Counted from the stretch's first letter, positions 31,493 to 44,563 are shown. The stretch is DNA of 64,000 nucleotides from Zychaea mexicana (GCF_025766255.1 NW_026516668.1:310001-374000); one strand, 5' to 3'. The notes: generated by a model not told the origin, from the sequence alone. Program-made: numbers and translations.

Positions 31493-32255
31493 ATGTCTTC
31501 TAAAGAAGCAGAAAAACCTAAAGCCGTCCCCGAAGAACCCACAGAGGATAAGGTAAATCTCATCATGGCAAATCGGTAGTTGAATGAGGAAACGCGTAAA
31601 AAAGTCAAACGTAATGTCATTTTCCTTCATACACAATAAAACTTACACACCGCTACGGGCCACTTACAGAAGACTTCTTCGGAAACGGAGAAGACTGACA
31701 GCAAGGACAGCGATGGTGAGCCAAAGGTCGTCGATCCCGAAGAGCTTATTGATATGAATACGTTTGATCAGCTTTTGGACATGGACGATGAGGAAGATCA
31801 CGAATTCTCATACAGCATTGTACTCAACTACTTTGAGCAAGCAGAACAGACTTTCACAGACATGGACGCTGCACTGTAACGTATCACTGTTTCACTGTTT
31901 GCTTGCTTGTTTGTAGTGTTTTTACAGAAGTTCTCGGCTAAGAGTAGTAAAGAAGCAGGATGTAAAGCTAACAAGTGATGATACGACGATATATAGAGAG
32001 AAGAAGGATCTATCGGAACTGTCTCGATTGGGACACTTCCTCAAGGGTAGCTCGGCTGCGATTGGATTGAAGAAGGTCAAGGCAACGTGTGAAAAGATTC
32101 AAAATATTGGAAACAAGCAGGACGAGGTGGGGTCTGCCTCGATTGAAGAGGAAGAGGCATTGGAAAAGATCACAAAGCTGTTGCCACAGGTCAAAGCAGA
32201 GTACAAAGAAGCCGAAGAGTATCTCAAGAGCTTCTACGACCAAGATACGCGATAG
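31493..32255 (+). CDS. YPD1: HPt phosphotransfer protein Ypd1
   Basis: Three exons, 31493-31552, 31670-31875 and 31997-32255, give 174 aa. An acidic, Lys/Glu-rich N-terminus is followed by the HPt four-helix domain: IDMNTFDQLLDMDDEEDHEF, then a helix ending TFTDMDAAL, and the phospho-acceptor motif LSRLGHFLKGSSAAIGL with His102 as the expected phosphorylation site. The C-terminal helices end in EEYLKSFYDQ. In fungi Ypd1 is the single shuttle that passes phosphate from hybrid histidine kinases (Sln1 type) to the response regulators Ssk1 (HOG MAPK pathway) and Skn7, in cytoplasm and nucleus. The family is well defined by HFLKGSS, and length is close to yeast Ypd1 (167 aa). Confidence 0.93.
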
Positions 32256-32845
32256 AAAGCTTTCTAAAAGAATCACCGGTAATCCAAACAAGCCAAAAAA
32301 GAAGAGATAGCGCACGCCCCGAGAAAACGTATTCCAAGCACCCTTACCTACCCATTACCTACCCATGCACCCACCGATCAATAGCACTTCTTTTGACTCT
32401 CTTTGCACAAAGAGAAACGTAACCAGGCAACCTCTGTTTTTTTTATTATTGCTATGCAAAAACTCCAACAAGTGATAATGCAAACATGTGTGTCGCAATG
32501 ATAACAACACCCCTTGGTTCTCTTTTCTTTCTTTCGACTCTCTCCTACTCCTTATGCACATACTCTGTACTTGTCTTTCTCCCAACTTCTTTCTCGGTAA
32601 CATCTGCTTTGGATATATAAAGTCATCAGGAGTGACATATTCTCTAGGCAGAGACGCACTACAACCTTGTCACACATTGTAATACCTGCTTCTCATTTTT
32701 CCCTTCTTTGAAGGTAAATTTACTAACTCGAAATGGCTATTAGAATACAACAAAAGGAGAGAGAGAGAGAGAGAGAGAGAAACAGCAGAGAGTCGGGAGG
32801 CGGAGAAGGAGTAAATGGGTGTTGCCCAACGAAAAGGAAATGATA
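32256..32845. other. Intergenic between convergent YPD1 and USE1
   Basis: About 590 bp of shared 3' flank, with a (GA)n run at about 32757-32780. No gene seen. Confidence 0.55.
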
Positions 32846-34252
32846 TCATGCCTTTGGCAAAAGCTTAATTGTAAAGAAAACAAGCACAAACATGATACAA
32901 ACAAACAGAACCACCCCCATCGTCATGAAACTCGTGCCCCAAGATTTCGAGTAGTGCGTGTCGAGTCGCTGCCGCTCTTTACGCAGTCGGTCCAGGTTAT
33001 TTACCACCGCCTGTTGTGCCTCGTGCAACACCTTAAATCAAGAAATAACAAACGTCAAAAAACCAAAGCACGACGTTTTTTCTTGTTCTCTTCTTGTACG
33101 CCCGAAACAAAGAAAAACTGGTTTACACATCCTCCTTCTCCTCTCACACCCAAAATTTCGTACCTGATCGTCCTTTGCTAATGTGTCACCGAACGACTGA
33201 CTGTTGACCTTTAGTTGCTGAGCCATACGGCCCAAATCTGTTGTCAACTCATCATGCATCTGTCTATGATGCTGTAACACGTGCTCAATGTTCGACGTTT
33301 CTTCTTCCCGAGTCATCCCGGACCTAGAAAAGAAAACAAGTCTACTGGGTCAGCTTGTTTTTCTGCTGAACAACAGCTTATGGAAACCCACCCTTGTCTT
33401 CGGCGCAATTTATCTCCTACAGGTAAAGAAAGCATTCCATGTGTTCAGCAGTAGATCCTTTTTTTGTCTACTAAAGCATGTCAAAAATTGCTTACCTGGC
33501 TTGTTATTATTGCTTGTTAAGATAATGCTTTCATTATCTGATTTCTCCTCCTCTTCCTCCTAAGTGACGCACAAATGATTGTTTTGGATGTATGTTATGT
33601 AAAAAAATTCCAACGCTCTTGACATGAAGTTTACTTCTTCGTACCTTTTGTCTTGCTGCAGCTGTGGCATCCTCATCAGGCGCATTTTTAATCTTTTGAA
33701 GCCATTCAGGTTCTTCGGGTTGTTGCAATTGTTTTAATCCATCCAGTAAAGACTTTTTGCTTGTCCGTGCTTCTGTAATACCCTTATTGATCCCGTCATT
33801 CTATGTAATACACGTATCATAGTAATCAATCATCGTCCTGCACTTTTTTGCATGATTCGAGAAAACCTCGTTACCATTCCCCGACTGGCCACTGCGTTCG
33901 CCAGCATTTCAATCCGTTCAGCATAACTTCTTACAAAAGACAATGTTATCAGTGCGTTCCTCATTGTCTGTTTTTCATCATTGTCTCAAATTTACATAGA
34001 ATCAGAAAAAAAACCATACTTGTTTTTTATTCCCGCCTGGTGTTGTAGGTTCTCTAGGTATCGTACGTACTATTTCCAATGAACAAAAGTCAGCATCGTC
34101 CTCTTTAATCAAAAGTTCAAGAATCTTTTAAAGACACGTACAGCTATGAATTTGCCCTTCTCTATTGTGTTCCATTCTTCCTTGTCATTCAATCGTTGCT
34201 CACATCGGACAAGAAGTCGATAGAGATTTATTTCATTAGTGGAGACGACCAT
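32846..34252 (-). CDS. USE1: SNARE Use1, with an apparent 1-nt frameshift
   Basis: Minus-strand exons: 34252-34020 (frame broken once, see below), 33967-33875, 33800-33645, 33559-33496, a 25-nt microexon 33416-33392, 33323-33164 and 33031-32846; about 305 aa if the break is bridged. The N-terminus (NEINLYRLLVRCEQRL, then NDKEEW) and C-terminus match the Use1/Slt1 family: a long coiled coil (HHRQMHDELTTDLGRMAQQL), SNARE motif FGDTLAKDDQVLHEAQQAV, HYSKSW, and a single tail anchor (MGVVLFVCIMFVLVFFTIKL). Use1 is the ER SNARE for Golgi-to-ER COPI vesicle fusion. In the first exon the frame shifts at a run of four A on the plus strand (34111-34114). One missing base would restore it. The 17-nt intron that could otherwise explain the shift is too short to be credible. 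Confidence 0.85.
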
Positions 34253-36023
34253 TATAACCGCGCAAAAAAGTTAAAAAAAAGCAGGAGCATAGCTCACGTT
34301 CCAGCTCCCGAATATGGATCCGCGAAATTTTATTCCGAGAATCAGTTTCCTGTCAAATCAAGATATACATACAAAATGGTCTGCAAAACCTAACAACTCA
34401 CAACACGCCAGTCAATTCAAGCTTAGAATTCTTGGTGGGTTGCTAACAAGCAGACAGTAAATAATAAAACGCCTTTTTGTTTATTGAATGTCATAATTAT
34501 TAAGCTAGGAAGCATCGCTATCTTTATAATGTTGATCCCATCGAAACCAAGAAGAATAAACCGGACCGTTATAGATTAAAGCTTCGATATGTAATGAATT
34601 TTGGGAAAGAGTCAGAAACAGAGCTGTAATGGATAGATAGCCTAATTTACTAAGATAGACAATGATTTATTGATTGAACATTTATAAGCGCTAATTCGCG
34701 ATTTACGTTTAGCTTTGAAGGGTACGCCGGAGGATAAGAATCTGAGCAGATTAATGAAGCTGACTACTTTGCAACATTTGTGATAAATGGAACCAAGAGC
34801 TTATTAACTATATCGATTATTACATAGCTATAACCACAGCATGTCATACTCAAAACTTAAGAACAATTGTAGCTATAAACTATCAAAAGCTTTATATGCG
34901 ATCTTTTTATTAGCTGTAAGAAAAAACTTAATATTAGCCGTAGGTATTTTAAGAATGTCAATTTTCTATAAGTTCTGTCTCGGAGCTCCGGATATCTAAG
35001 TAATTAGTATGATGTGCCACAAGAGTTCTATCTATCATCTTAATGTTGGCATGAAAACTTATAAGAAGGTGTTGCTAAGCGACAATGCATCAAGGAACAA
35101 AAGTGGAGGGTTCGACAACCGATTCAAGTTGTTGCTGGGCAACGACACGACACGATTTTATTGATCTTCTTTTTAGATGTTCCATGGTAGCCGTAACAAC
35201 GTGTTATAGCCGCTTAAATAAATTTTGCTACATATGCAGAAGAAGCTCTGTGTATACATTATCTTTTAAGGTAATCCTGCATAGCCATGTGACACGAATT
35301 TGGAGACATACAATTTCTAGATTTCTTTTAAGAAATTAAAAGCAAGAAATAGCGGGTTGCTGTGTATATGAATTACGAAAGCAAACCACTAACTATATAG
35401 TCAGGAGATGTTCTTTGAAAGGAGGATAGCGCGCTTAATTTATCATGGTGTGATGGATAAATATCCAGGAAAAACCTTCGGACCTGAAGACCTAAAAAAG
35501 TCGGCAGATGAGCTATTTACGGCTGCTGCTTCTGTTGCTTCTTCTGTTGTGGCGGCGGTGATGCATTTGCATTCGAATAGAACCACGTATCACAGCACAG
35601 CAGTATCCAGCAAAGAAAAAGGGGGAGGGAGAAGAGAGAGAGTAATAAGAGAGGCGCAGCTCGGGCCGCACAAGACGCGTATTATCCTTTTCTGCCCATA
35701 CAAACAATGAAATGTTGTCAGTACATGAATGGTGTTAGTGGAAATCATGACTCAGCCAAGAGTTGAGACGCTGCTAGAAAATATTTACTTTGTTGAAGGT
35801 TGTGCTAGTGCACACTACGTATTAGTAGTAGTAGTAAGCAAGCGGGCATTCAACTCACTCTTTGTGAAATATATTAGATATTATAGATTAATCCAGCACC
35901 ATCCCCTCTCTTTCTCTCTTTCTCTTTGCGTGCTTGAAAAAGACGACCTTTCCATATTTTCCATTTGCAAAAACTTCCCACTTAACATTTCACACCTACT
36001 TTATTTTCTCTCGCTAAGCACTA
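34253..36023. other. Intergenic upstream of USE1 and RGD1
   Basis: About 1.8 kb between divergent genes. It contains two interrupted inverted motifs, GTTGCTAAGCGAC (35071-35083) and GTTGCTGGGCAAC (35131-35143), and a plus-strand open frame at 35408-35710 with no recognisable domain. Pyrimidine-rich leader sequence precedes the RGD1 start. Confidence 0.4.
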
Positions 36024-38465
36024 ATGCATCGACCGAGAGGACGGAGCGTATCACAAATACAAGACGAAGAGGTGCGTTCAACTACATTCTCAATGAGGGG
36101 TGTTGATGAGAAAACGGGGAAGGAAGACGAATGACGGCGTGTTGGCATATAAGATGAGCGAGTCAGAAAGAGCCACGCGCTGGATAATACATCGAGTTCC
36201 CCCACTCAATGTGTGTGTGTCATCTCCAAGAAAACTAATGCCTTGTGTTCTTTTTACCTCATTCTCCCTGCCACTGGCTATTCAAAGATACCGAGCATTG
36301 AAGCTCAACACGATTACGTGAACCGAGTCTTAAAATGGAGCATATCCGATCTCGAACGTTTCATCAATTTATTAAAGGGGCGGTACGTTTTGCGATACAG
36401 CTAATGGGATTTGGAGAGAATACCGAAACTGACAAAAATTGGGGGAAACGTGCCACCCTCTTTTCCCTTTCTTTCCTTCTTATATAGAGTGTATGCCGAA
36501 GAAGCCTATGTACAACACTTAAGCAAAATCAATCGAGCTCACGCTATGGCTGAAACAGACATGTTTAATTGCTTTGGTAACTCTGAGACGACGTTTCGAC
36601 GAGCAACACTTCACTATGAACGTTCCATAGACCAAACTATCGTTGTTCGAAAGAATCTTATCCGCAGCATGTGGTCAGAAATTGATAAATTGGTTCATGT
36701 CAAGGTAATATACTCTTTCTGACACAAATGCCTCTTTTCAAACCATTGAATGTGCAATTAACATCCAACCCAAACTATGCGTTCGTAGGAAGCGCAAGAA
36801 GCACGGCGAAAGAAAGTCAAGGCCAGACTTGCCGAGGAGAACGCCAATTACATCACATATCGTACACGCGAAGTACCAAAGGTAAGATGCAATCTGACAA
36901 TGCTTCTTAAATTATCAAAATAGATATGAGTGGTTGGGTCATGCTAGGATAAATGGTAGTAACCCAAAACCGATATTTTAGTTGCATAAATCGTATATGC
37001 ATCGATGCATGGAACTCCAAGGCGCTCAGGAGCAATTACAGCTACAGCAGCAGCAACAACAAGGCGGATTTTCACCCATGTCAAACCATGGGAGCGATTT
37101 AGATCTACGCGACGGTGGAGAATCGACGACGCGTCTTTCAGCGGATGAACCACGACCACGTCTCTCAGCCGACAACGATTCTCTCTCCTCGCTTGAAAAG
37201 GATACTACCTTGAGAAAGGGAATGCAGAGCTTCATGGCACAGATGCGTACCCAGATTGCAAATGCCACGGCGGCCGCATCTGTCCAGGATGTGTCTAAAC
37301 AAAATGCAAAATGTGCTCGCCTTGGAACTGAAATCATTGCTGCTGGTAAGAGACATCATCCATACTTATCAAAGCTTGACTAAAGTAAAAAATTGTTTCA
37401 TGGCCCAATTCTTATAGACTTGGAATACAGAACGGGTATTCGTGTATTAGAACGACTTCGTAAGAAACAAATAGAGACAGCGGCCAAAGCATTAAAGGTA
37501 ACAAAAAACTTTTTTTCCGCGTACTAAAGGACTTTTACAATATGTGAAAAGCATGTGATTCATCCGGGTTATACATATTTACCTACTTTTATCATTAATA
37601 TTTTGTTAGCAAGTGGAAACCGTGTTTACAGACAAGACCAATGTAACGAAATCTGCAATGGGCGAACTGTTGAACAAAGAACGATCCACACTTGCAGATG
37701 AAACTAGAGTAAGTAACAACGCGTTTAATAAACTGCTGTCTGTTATGTGGAACAACAGGGGGAAGACTGATGTGTGTGGTACCTGAGTTTGGCTAACACC
37801 GAAACCTTTGTTACACGTCAGATTGCGGATTTCACAGCACGTTCAGTAGAGGAAATTGACGGCCAAAAAGACATTTATTTGTTTACAACCGAGTACCAGA
37901 AAAAGCGGTATATCACACCTTCTCGAATCTATTATGAAAACTACTATCACGGCAAATCTAAGGGTAAGTCAGGTTTATTAAAAAAAGAGGGGTGCTGAGT
38001 CAGACCGGCAGCAAAAGAATATCATGTGCTAGATGTATATTACTGGTTTAGCTTAACCCTGCAATAATTTACGTCTGTCATAGACTTAGCATTTGGTACA
38101 TCTCTGGATGAATACGCTGCCGAATACAACCGAACAGTCCCACTTGTTGTCTCCAAATGTATCGAGGCGGTAGAACGGATGGGTGGCTTGCAAAAAGAAG
38201 GCATCTATCGTATTTCAGGAAGACAGAGTAATGTAGAGTCCCTGAAATACTTGTTTGAAAAGGGTGAACAGGAAGTCAATTTGGAGAACTCCAAATATGA
38301 CGTCGTTACAATTGCTTCCGTACTCAAGATCTATCTACGAGAGCTTAAGCAGCCATTGTTCAATTTGAGCGTACAGACGCGCATGGAATATGCCAGTAAG
38401 TACTTGGGAAGGGGCGGTTATGTGGGCGAGCTATGGCTGCTCTTTATCATGTTACCATTGAATGA

Positions 38466-38501
<36 letters not shown>

Positions 38502-40297
38502 GCAGCTCTTGAAAAGCAACGGCGTCTTGTTGCACTGCAAGGCAAATTATCCTCGTTGCCTAAAATACATCGAGACACTTTACATACACTTATTCGGCAT
38601 CTTGCAAAGTATGAATTTTGTATTATGAGAGAGTTGTATCATTCATACTTACCAAACATGTTTTGTTATATTTTCATAGAGTAAATGCCCAAAGCCAGGT
38701 GAATAAAATGAACTTGCAGAATTTGTCTCTGATCTTTACCCCTGCTATATTCCACGATCACAACCATGCCGAAATACCAGGAGAATGGCGAACGGACTGT
38801 GTGTTTGAGGATATGATGACATACTACGAACCCTTATTCGCCAATGCTGAAATTCAAAGCCAAAACAATGCAGCGGCAGCAGCTGCTGCAGCCCAGCACC
38901 AGCAAGTACAGCAACAACAGTCATTTCATCATCAACAGCCACAACAAGCACAGCAACAGCAACAATCAATGTACCAACAACAACCCTATTTACATCAACA
39001 ACAGCAGCACCCACAACATCCGCAACAGCAGCAACAGTTTCAGCAAGCAGTAGGAGCAGCACCACAACCTCAAGGAGGATTAACAAGCGCACAATCATCC
39101 ACTGCCACTTTGTCCTCATCTGGTAGTAGCAGCAATGTCAACGCTAGTACTGGAATGTTACTGACGCAACCACTCCATCCTGTCAATTTAACTTCACCTG
39201 GACCACAACACCAACAACACCCTTCACCACAACCACAGCAGCAAACATCACAACAAGATATCTATCGTAATACGCCACCAGCACGAATGGCATCCGCCGA
39301 TGCTCAAAAGCAGCCGCGTTCTGCATCCCTCAATACTGCCACACCTGTCACTGCAACACCTAGTAGCAGTAGTACTATTACCGCGAATAACCGTGCGGTT
39401 GTACCAGCAGCAGCAGCAGCAGTACCATCACAACAACCCCATGACCAAGCTACTCCTCCTCCTCGTGCTGATCGTCGACCATCTCAACCAATGATTGCTT
39501 CCCCTGATTCACAATTTTCAGTCGACACCCATCATCATGGTCATCATCATACTGCCAGTGAAATGTCGGATGCAGCTACTTGGATCGGCATGGCTGCATT
39601 GTCAGGTGCATTAGATAGTAGCAAGTCTGAAACAGCCACGATGGGCGGTGGTCTTCGTGGTGTCACTGCCCCTATCGATACTCGACCCGCAGTCATAACT
39701 ACAGCACCAGACAATAGCACCAGTTCACCCATAGCATCACCCGCTGACGACACGCCTACATCAACACGACCATCCTCAATGCAAGCTGCTACTACTACTA
39801 CTACTACTACTACCAAGGGAGGCAAGTTCGTACCACCACGACAAGACTCGCTACGTGTAACACGACAACAGATTGCCGCTCAGCAACAACAACAGCCTAC
39901 TCCTCCCCTGCCACCTCCTATTATCACCACGACCCCAATCCAACAACAACAACAACCTGTCATCAGTACGAGTACTACTACTGCTAATAATAGTGCTAGT
40001 GCAGCTGCCAAATCTCCACAACCACCACTACCACCACCACTTTCACGCGCTCCCCCTTCCACTGGACCACAGACACCCACCATTGCCATTGGCATGTCTG
40101 CGCATATACCTTCTTCGGCTGTCATTATTGAAAATCCTTCCGTGGGTGAGGTAGTTGACAGTACTAAACCTTCGACCGGCAGCAGCGGCGGTGTCACTTT
40201 ACGAGACGAACCATTACCATCACAACAAGCATTTGATAGTAATAGTAGTAACAAACATGCGTTAGCAAGGAGTCTCGATTTTGGAAAAAGTGAATAG
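36024..40297 (+). CDS. RGD1: F-BAR and RhoGAP protein, Rgd1-like
   Basis: Eleven exons join in phase to about 1056 aa: 36024-36071, 36288-36382, 36488-36704, 36789-36881, 36982-37345, 37418-37497, 37610-37708, 37822-37963, 38084-38395, 38506-38608, 38680-40297. The N-terminal half is helical and FCH/F-BAR-like (SISDLERFINLLKGRVYAEE, then AYVQHLSKINRAHAMAETDM), with a long coiled coil. The RhoGAP domain starts near residue 380: FGTSLDEY, then VERMGGLQKEGIYRISGRQ with arginine finger R422, KIYLRELKQPLF, and KMNLQNLSLIFTPAIF. FCH plus RhoGAP is the Rgd1 layout; in yeast Rgd1 inactivates Rho3/Rho4 at growth sites and binds phosphoinositides. About 470 C-terminal residues are disordered and rich in Gln, Pro, Thr and Ser. 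The first exon is the least certain part. Confidence 0.85.
38469..38499. repeat. (CT)n microsatellite in RGD1 intron
   Basis: About 15 CT units that form the polypyrimidine tract directly before the TATCGCAG acceptor of the tenth exon (38506). Confidence 0.9.
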
Positions 40298-42877
40298 AAA
40301 CCTCTATGTATTGTAGTAGCCTTTTCTTCAGGCCCTATACTACACTCTATATACATATAACATATCATATAAATCAGCATGCAGGGTTTTCTCTCTTTCC
40401 CTTGAAGAAAAATGTGTTAATGACGGGTCCTACTTAAATTGATAACGTACCAACAACCCTGGATGATAACGCAAATTTGACAAAATCTGTATCGTATGAT
40501 ATGCGTTGTCGTCATCGTCGTCGTGTATGTGAGTATTTATTACTAAAATGTGCACCCTGCTTCTTTCCTTGCTCTTCTTCTCTTTTTCTCCTCCTTCAAA
40601 AAGATCCGTAAAGAAGCCCACTAGGATGAAAGAGAATGAGAGAAGAGGGACATGCACATGGAAAAAGAAGGACCCTACGACATACAATAGAACCCTGCAA
40701 GAATCTAAGCGAGTCATACAATAAGATTGAGCTGCTTAAGTATCTGTACTATGTAGTACAAAGTATTGGAGGTATATGTTTTTTTATCCTGGTACAATAT
40801 ACACCAGAGAGAGATTACATACAAACAGAAAAAGAAAGTTGGTGGAAAGGGAGAAAGGCAGGAGGGCATAAGAGAAAGAGGATCATTTATTGCCTTGTAT
40901 TCTGTACCTATTTTCTTGTTTGGCATACTGTACGAGTTGTCAATACAGATGCTCCTTTTATGACCACTTAAATTCACTAATTCTCCCGTGCCCAACCACC
41001 ACCGTCCACCTCTCCCTTCCCTCTCATACGTGTCCCTTCCTTATCGGGCATGTCTCAATGGAGAGAAGAGAAGGAGGAGCGGCGACTATATTGATGCGAT
41101 GTTCTTTGGTGGTGAAGGTGATTCTAGGGAAACACTGCTAGTAATGAGTGGTGGTGGTGGTGTTGGTGGCCGGTTGCCGTCGTCTTTATAAGTAGAAACG
41201 CTGATGATAACACTGAATAACCGGTTAATATTACATTGTCCAACTTTCTTTTATTTACCGAGTATAATCTAAAAAACTCTCCCTCACTTTTTAACTAACA
41301 TACTTTCTTTCTAACGGCACTATTTGCATGTACTATGTAGTATGTTGTAGCTAAAAAAAAGGCGTAAACTACTCCATTGATAAAGTCAATAGAAAGTTAG
41401 AGAACAAAATTTACCATATGCTATTAGTCACAGCATTACTACCAATACTACTAGTAGTACATACAATAAGTACACCATCTTATAGGCTTAAATAGAGGGA
41501 GAGCCCTTAGAAAGGAGAAAGGGTCTTCTTTCTCTTTTTAAATGTTGTGAAAGTTAATATTGGGAAAGCATCGTTTTATGTACTATAGTCACTAACCATA
41601 TCACTTGTTACCATCACACGCTTTATTTTGCATGTATGTATGTCGTCATCATTATCCATCTTGTATTAATACCCTGTTTTCCATATGCAACATGTATTCG
41701 ATGGAAATACAGTAAAGAGTAGATGATAAGCGGATCTGTAAATCATAAGCGTGGCCATATTATATAAATAAACTCGATCGTACATTGTCGGATCGAAAAA
41801 TTCATAAATGAATGGTGGGTTCGCGCGACGCAATATAGCTTATATACTGTAAACGAGCGGCTATCGTTATTAACCTAACTAATAAATCAATGTATCGACG
41901 GCATCGTCATCATGATATACTTTTTGATTGACAAATTGAGATACAATCGTAACTACATTCTATCCTCAGCATGACATCCTCACATCGCATGTTACTGGAT
42001 CATCCATCTCACCTTATTCACTCAAGACCCCAGAGAAAAAAGAACCAAGGTTCAGCGACTCTATCTTTTCTTCTCAAATGGATGTATGTACACCAACACA
42101 AACCCCCTGGAGAATTTTGTCACCTCCTGGAAATCCCACGTTGAGTCTCATGGGTGGCCGCGTTTTTTCCTTTCTGTTATGTGCTGATCTCTTTAGACAG
42201 TAGAGGTACACATCACACCACTTTCCCTCCAGAGTCTCTTTTGTATCTCAGAGAATAAAAGAGGTAAGGAGTAACAACAAATAGAAAGTGAGTATATGTG
42301 CACAAGTGCCGCGCCAATTGTTGGCCTGCGAAGAAGGGGGCGGAGGGTTTGCAAAAGGGATTTAGAAAGAGAGGAAAAGAGAGAGAGAGAGAGAATTAAC
42401 AGACTGAAGAGAAGAGGAGTGCACTGGTGAGAGGGGCTGATCTGTTCGCTGTCTTTTTAGAATGTGTTTAAATTGTGGTTTGACTTGGACTTGGGTGGTT
42501 GGTTGGAGGGAGCACACCTTCTTTTTCTCTCTTGTCCCTCCCGTTCCCCCCAAAGCGAATCAAAGTTTTGTCCCGCGTGTTCTCCTCACGCGTACCCTAC
42601 AATCACATCCCAGCTCCCCTGCCTTTTCCTTTTTTCGGACGGTGGTGGTGGTGGAGGTGGTAAAAAAAGAAAGGGGGTGGGTGGAGACTGAGAGAAAGAG
42701 AGGGTGTCTCTCGCTAATATGGGACAGGGAGAAGAGCGAGAGCTTTTCATCGTCAGCGGCTCAATATATATAGCACAGTCTGTTTTTCGTCTATTTGGTC
42801 GCCTTTTTTCTCTTTTTTTTTGCCTCTTTTCCTTCTCTCTTTCTCCTCTCACACACAAACTAACACAGACCGGTTCC
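40298..42877. other. Intergenic, RGD1 3' flank and PH-gene promoter
   Basis: About 2.6 kb with no recognisable gene. Purine- and pyrimidine-rich runs increase toward 42350-42870, the likely leader and promoter of the PH-domain gene. Confidence 0.45.
42765..42772 (+). promoter_or_regulatory. Possible TATA box of PH-domain gene
   Basis: TATATATA about 105 bp upstream of the ATG at 42878. Confidence 0.35.
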
Positions 42878-44207
42878 ATGTCGGGCAGTTTTTCTTACAC
42901 CGCCCAAGTGCAAGGATGGCTGATGAAGCAGAGACATGGAATCTGTAAATCGTGGCTTCGACGCTTCTTTGTCCTGGACGGCAATGAACTTCGATACTAC
43001 AAGAACGAGGTACACAGACACTCAGGTGCCTAATTACAAGAGGATGGCTGCTAATAGTAGTCCTCATGGATAGATGGACAGTATCCCGCAGTGCGTGATC
43101 AACCTTGAGAACTATCAAGTCGTCATCGACGTCATTCCCATCGCCCTCCCTCTCATTCTTAAGAAACAGCCGCAGCGCCAATATACATTTTTACTACTAT
43201 CGAACGACAAGCAAAAGACCGAACGGTCAGATTTGTTTCTGCAAGCCGAGACCAAAGAAGAGCTGGATATCTGGGTCAACGCTTTGCAATTGCACCAAAT
43301 GAACGATTCAACGAGCGTCTTGGACAAATGGCTGGAACGATTAGATGACATGCACAGCACAACTCCACCACAAGCTCCACATTCCGCATCAGCCTCTACT
43401 TCGGCCTCGTCTGCGTTTTTGTCGCCAACAAAACAACAGCGCCATAATAATCATCATCAACATCATCAGACACGACCACCTCTGCGAGGACATCGTTCTT
43501 CTGAATCACTTGCTAGTAGTGTAAGCTCAGCGGGTTCACACTCTACAGTCACGACGAGCCATCGGTCCTCATTTGCTGAGCTTCGACGAACATCGAATCC
43601 ATCGACCCTGTCGTCTGCAACATCTTCACCCTCGACTGCAAAGGATAACAAGTTCTTTGCAAACTTGTTTCACCACTGGCCGCGATCAAAATCGCCTGCC
43701 CGTGGCGCTAGTCCATCGCCACCTCCTCCATCGAGGGATGGGTTCTATGACGACCGACAGCAAGAACAACAAGAGGAGCATCAGCAAGGGTCATCAGAAG
43801 CGGTTGTAATTGCTCCTGCGCTCCCTATCATCCATCCTAGTGAATACAATAAAATGTACGAGGAAGATGATGACGAAACGAGCAGCAACAACGATGCTAC
43901 ACCAATGACAACATCGTCGTCTTCATCAGAATCCTTGTCGTCAAACAATAATAGCAACAACAGCAACGATACTAATAGTAATGACATGAAGAAGGCGAAG
44001 CGCCAATCGTTGGCCTCAAGACGTAACATTCAGGTTGAACCCATCACAAACCCGAATCGGCTTTCACGTGGCAGATCATGTTCCTCCTTGGTCATGTCAG
44101 ATAGTAGCACTGATTCGATTGTCGATCGTTTCCCACGTGTATTGACAACTCCCACATTGGGCGCAAGCAGAGTCAATGGTGCCTCGCTTGATCAGCCGGC
44201 CAATTGA
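42878..44207 (+). CDS. PH-domain protein with long disordered tail
   Basis: Two exons, 42878-43009 and 43074-44207, join in phase 0 to 421 aa; the intron is 64 nt. Residues 8 to about 125 form a pleckstrin-homology domain: VQGWLMKQRHGICKSWLRRF, FVLDGNELRYYKNE, MDSIPQCVINL, then a phosphoinositide-loop-like KKQPQRQYTFLLL, ending with the conserved C-terminal helix tryptophan (KEELDIWVNALQL). The remaining 300 residues are Ser/His/Asn-rich and probably disordered, with a LASRR...RLSRGRS-type basic patch near the end. It probably binds membrane phosphoinositides and acts as an adaptor. I cannot name an orthologue. Confidence 0.85.
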
Positions 44208-44563
44208 TTTTGTTGCTTTGCTCCTGCTATGACCAACCACTACGCGTACCGACTTATAATGTATATAACATCAGACACATCAAGAAACTACAACCACCCC
44301 GTAATATTAGTCCTTTATTCTCACTATTTTTTTCTTATCAAACAGTAACGTTCTCCCACTAATGCTACTGTTGCTTTCTTTTCCCCCGTCCTTCCTCCCA
44401 ACTCTAAATTAAAGCATCACATCATCACCATCAGACAAGACAAGACGCAGCATATATCATAAATCATCATTACTAGTATTAAAAGCAAAAAAAAAGTATT
44501 ATCTCTTTTTTTTTCCTTTCTATCCCTTTCTTTCTAAGCTTTTTCTTTATTATTAAAATGCAT
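44208..44563. other. 3' flank between PH gene and COX11
   Basis: About 355 bp of AT-rich sequence between convergent genes; nothing else seen. Confidence 0.6.

Noticed and set aside
34125..34141. 17-nt intron joining the two USE1 N-terminal segments
   Set aside because: It has GT and AG ends and preserves frame, but is far shorter than any intron here (minimum about 40 nt); a 1-nt indel is simpler and also gives a better helical sequence.
35408..35710. 100-codon plus-strand open frame upstream of RGD1
   Set aside because: Starts with helical-looking sequence but turns into low-complexity; it matches no family and no splice join into RGD1 exon 1 could be found.
37026..37337. Antisense frame with a Cys run inside RGD1
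   Set aside because: It is the complement of the Gln-coding CAG/CAA tract.
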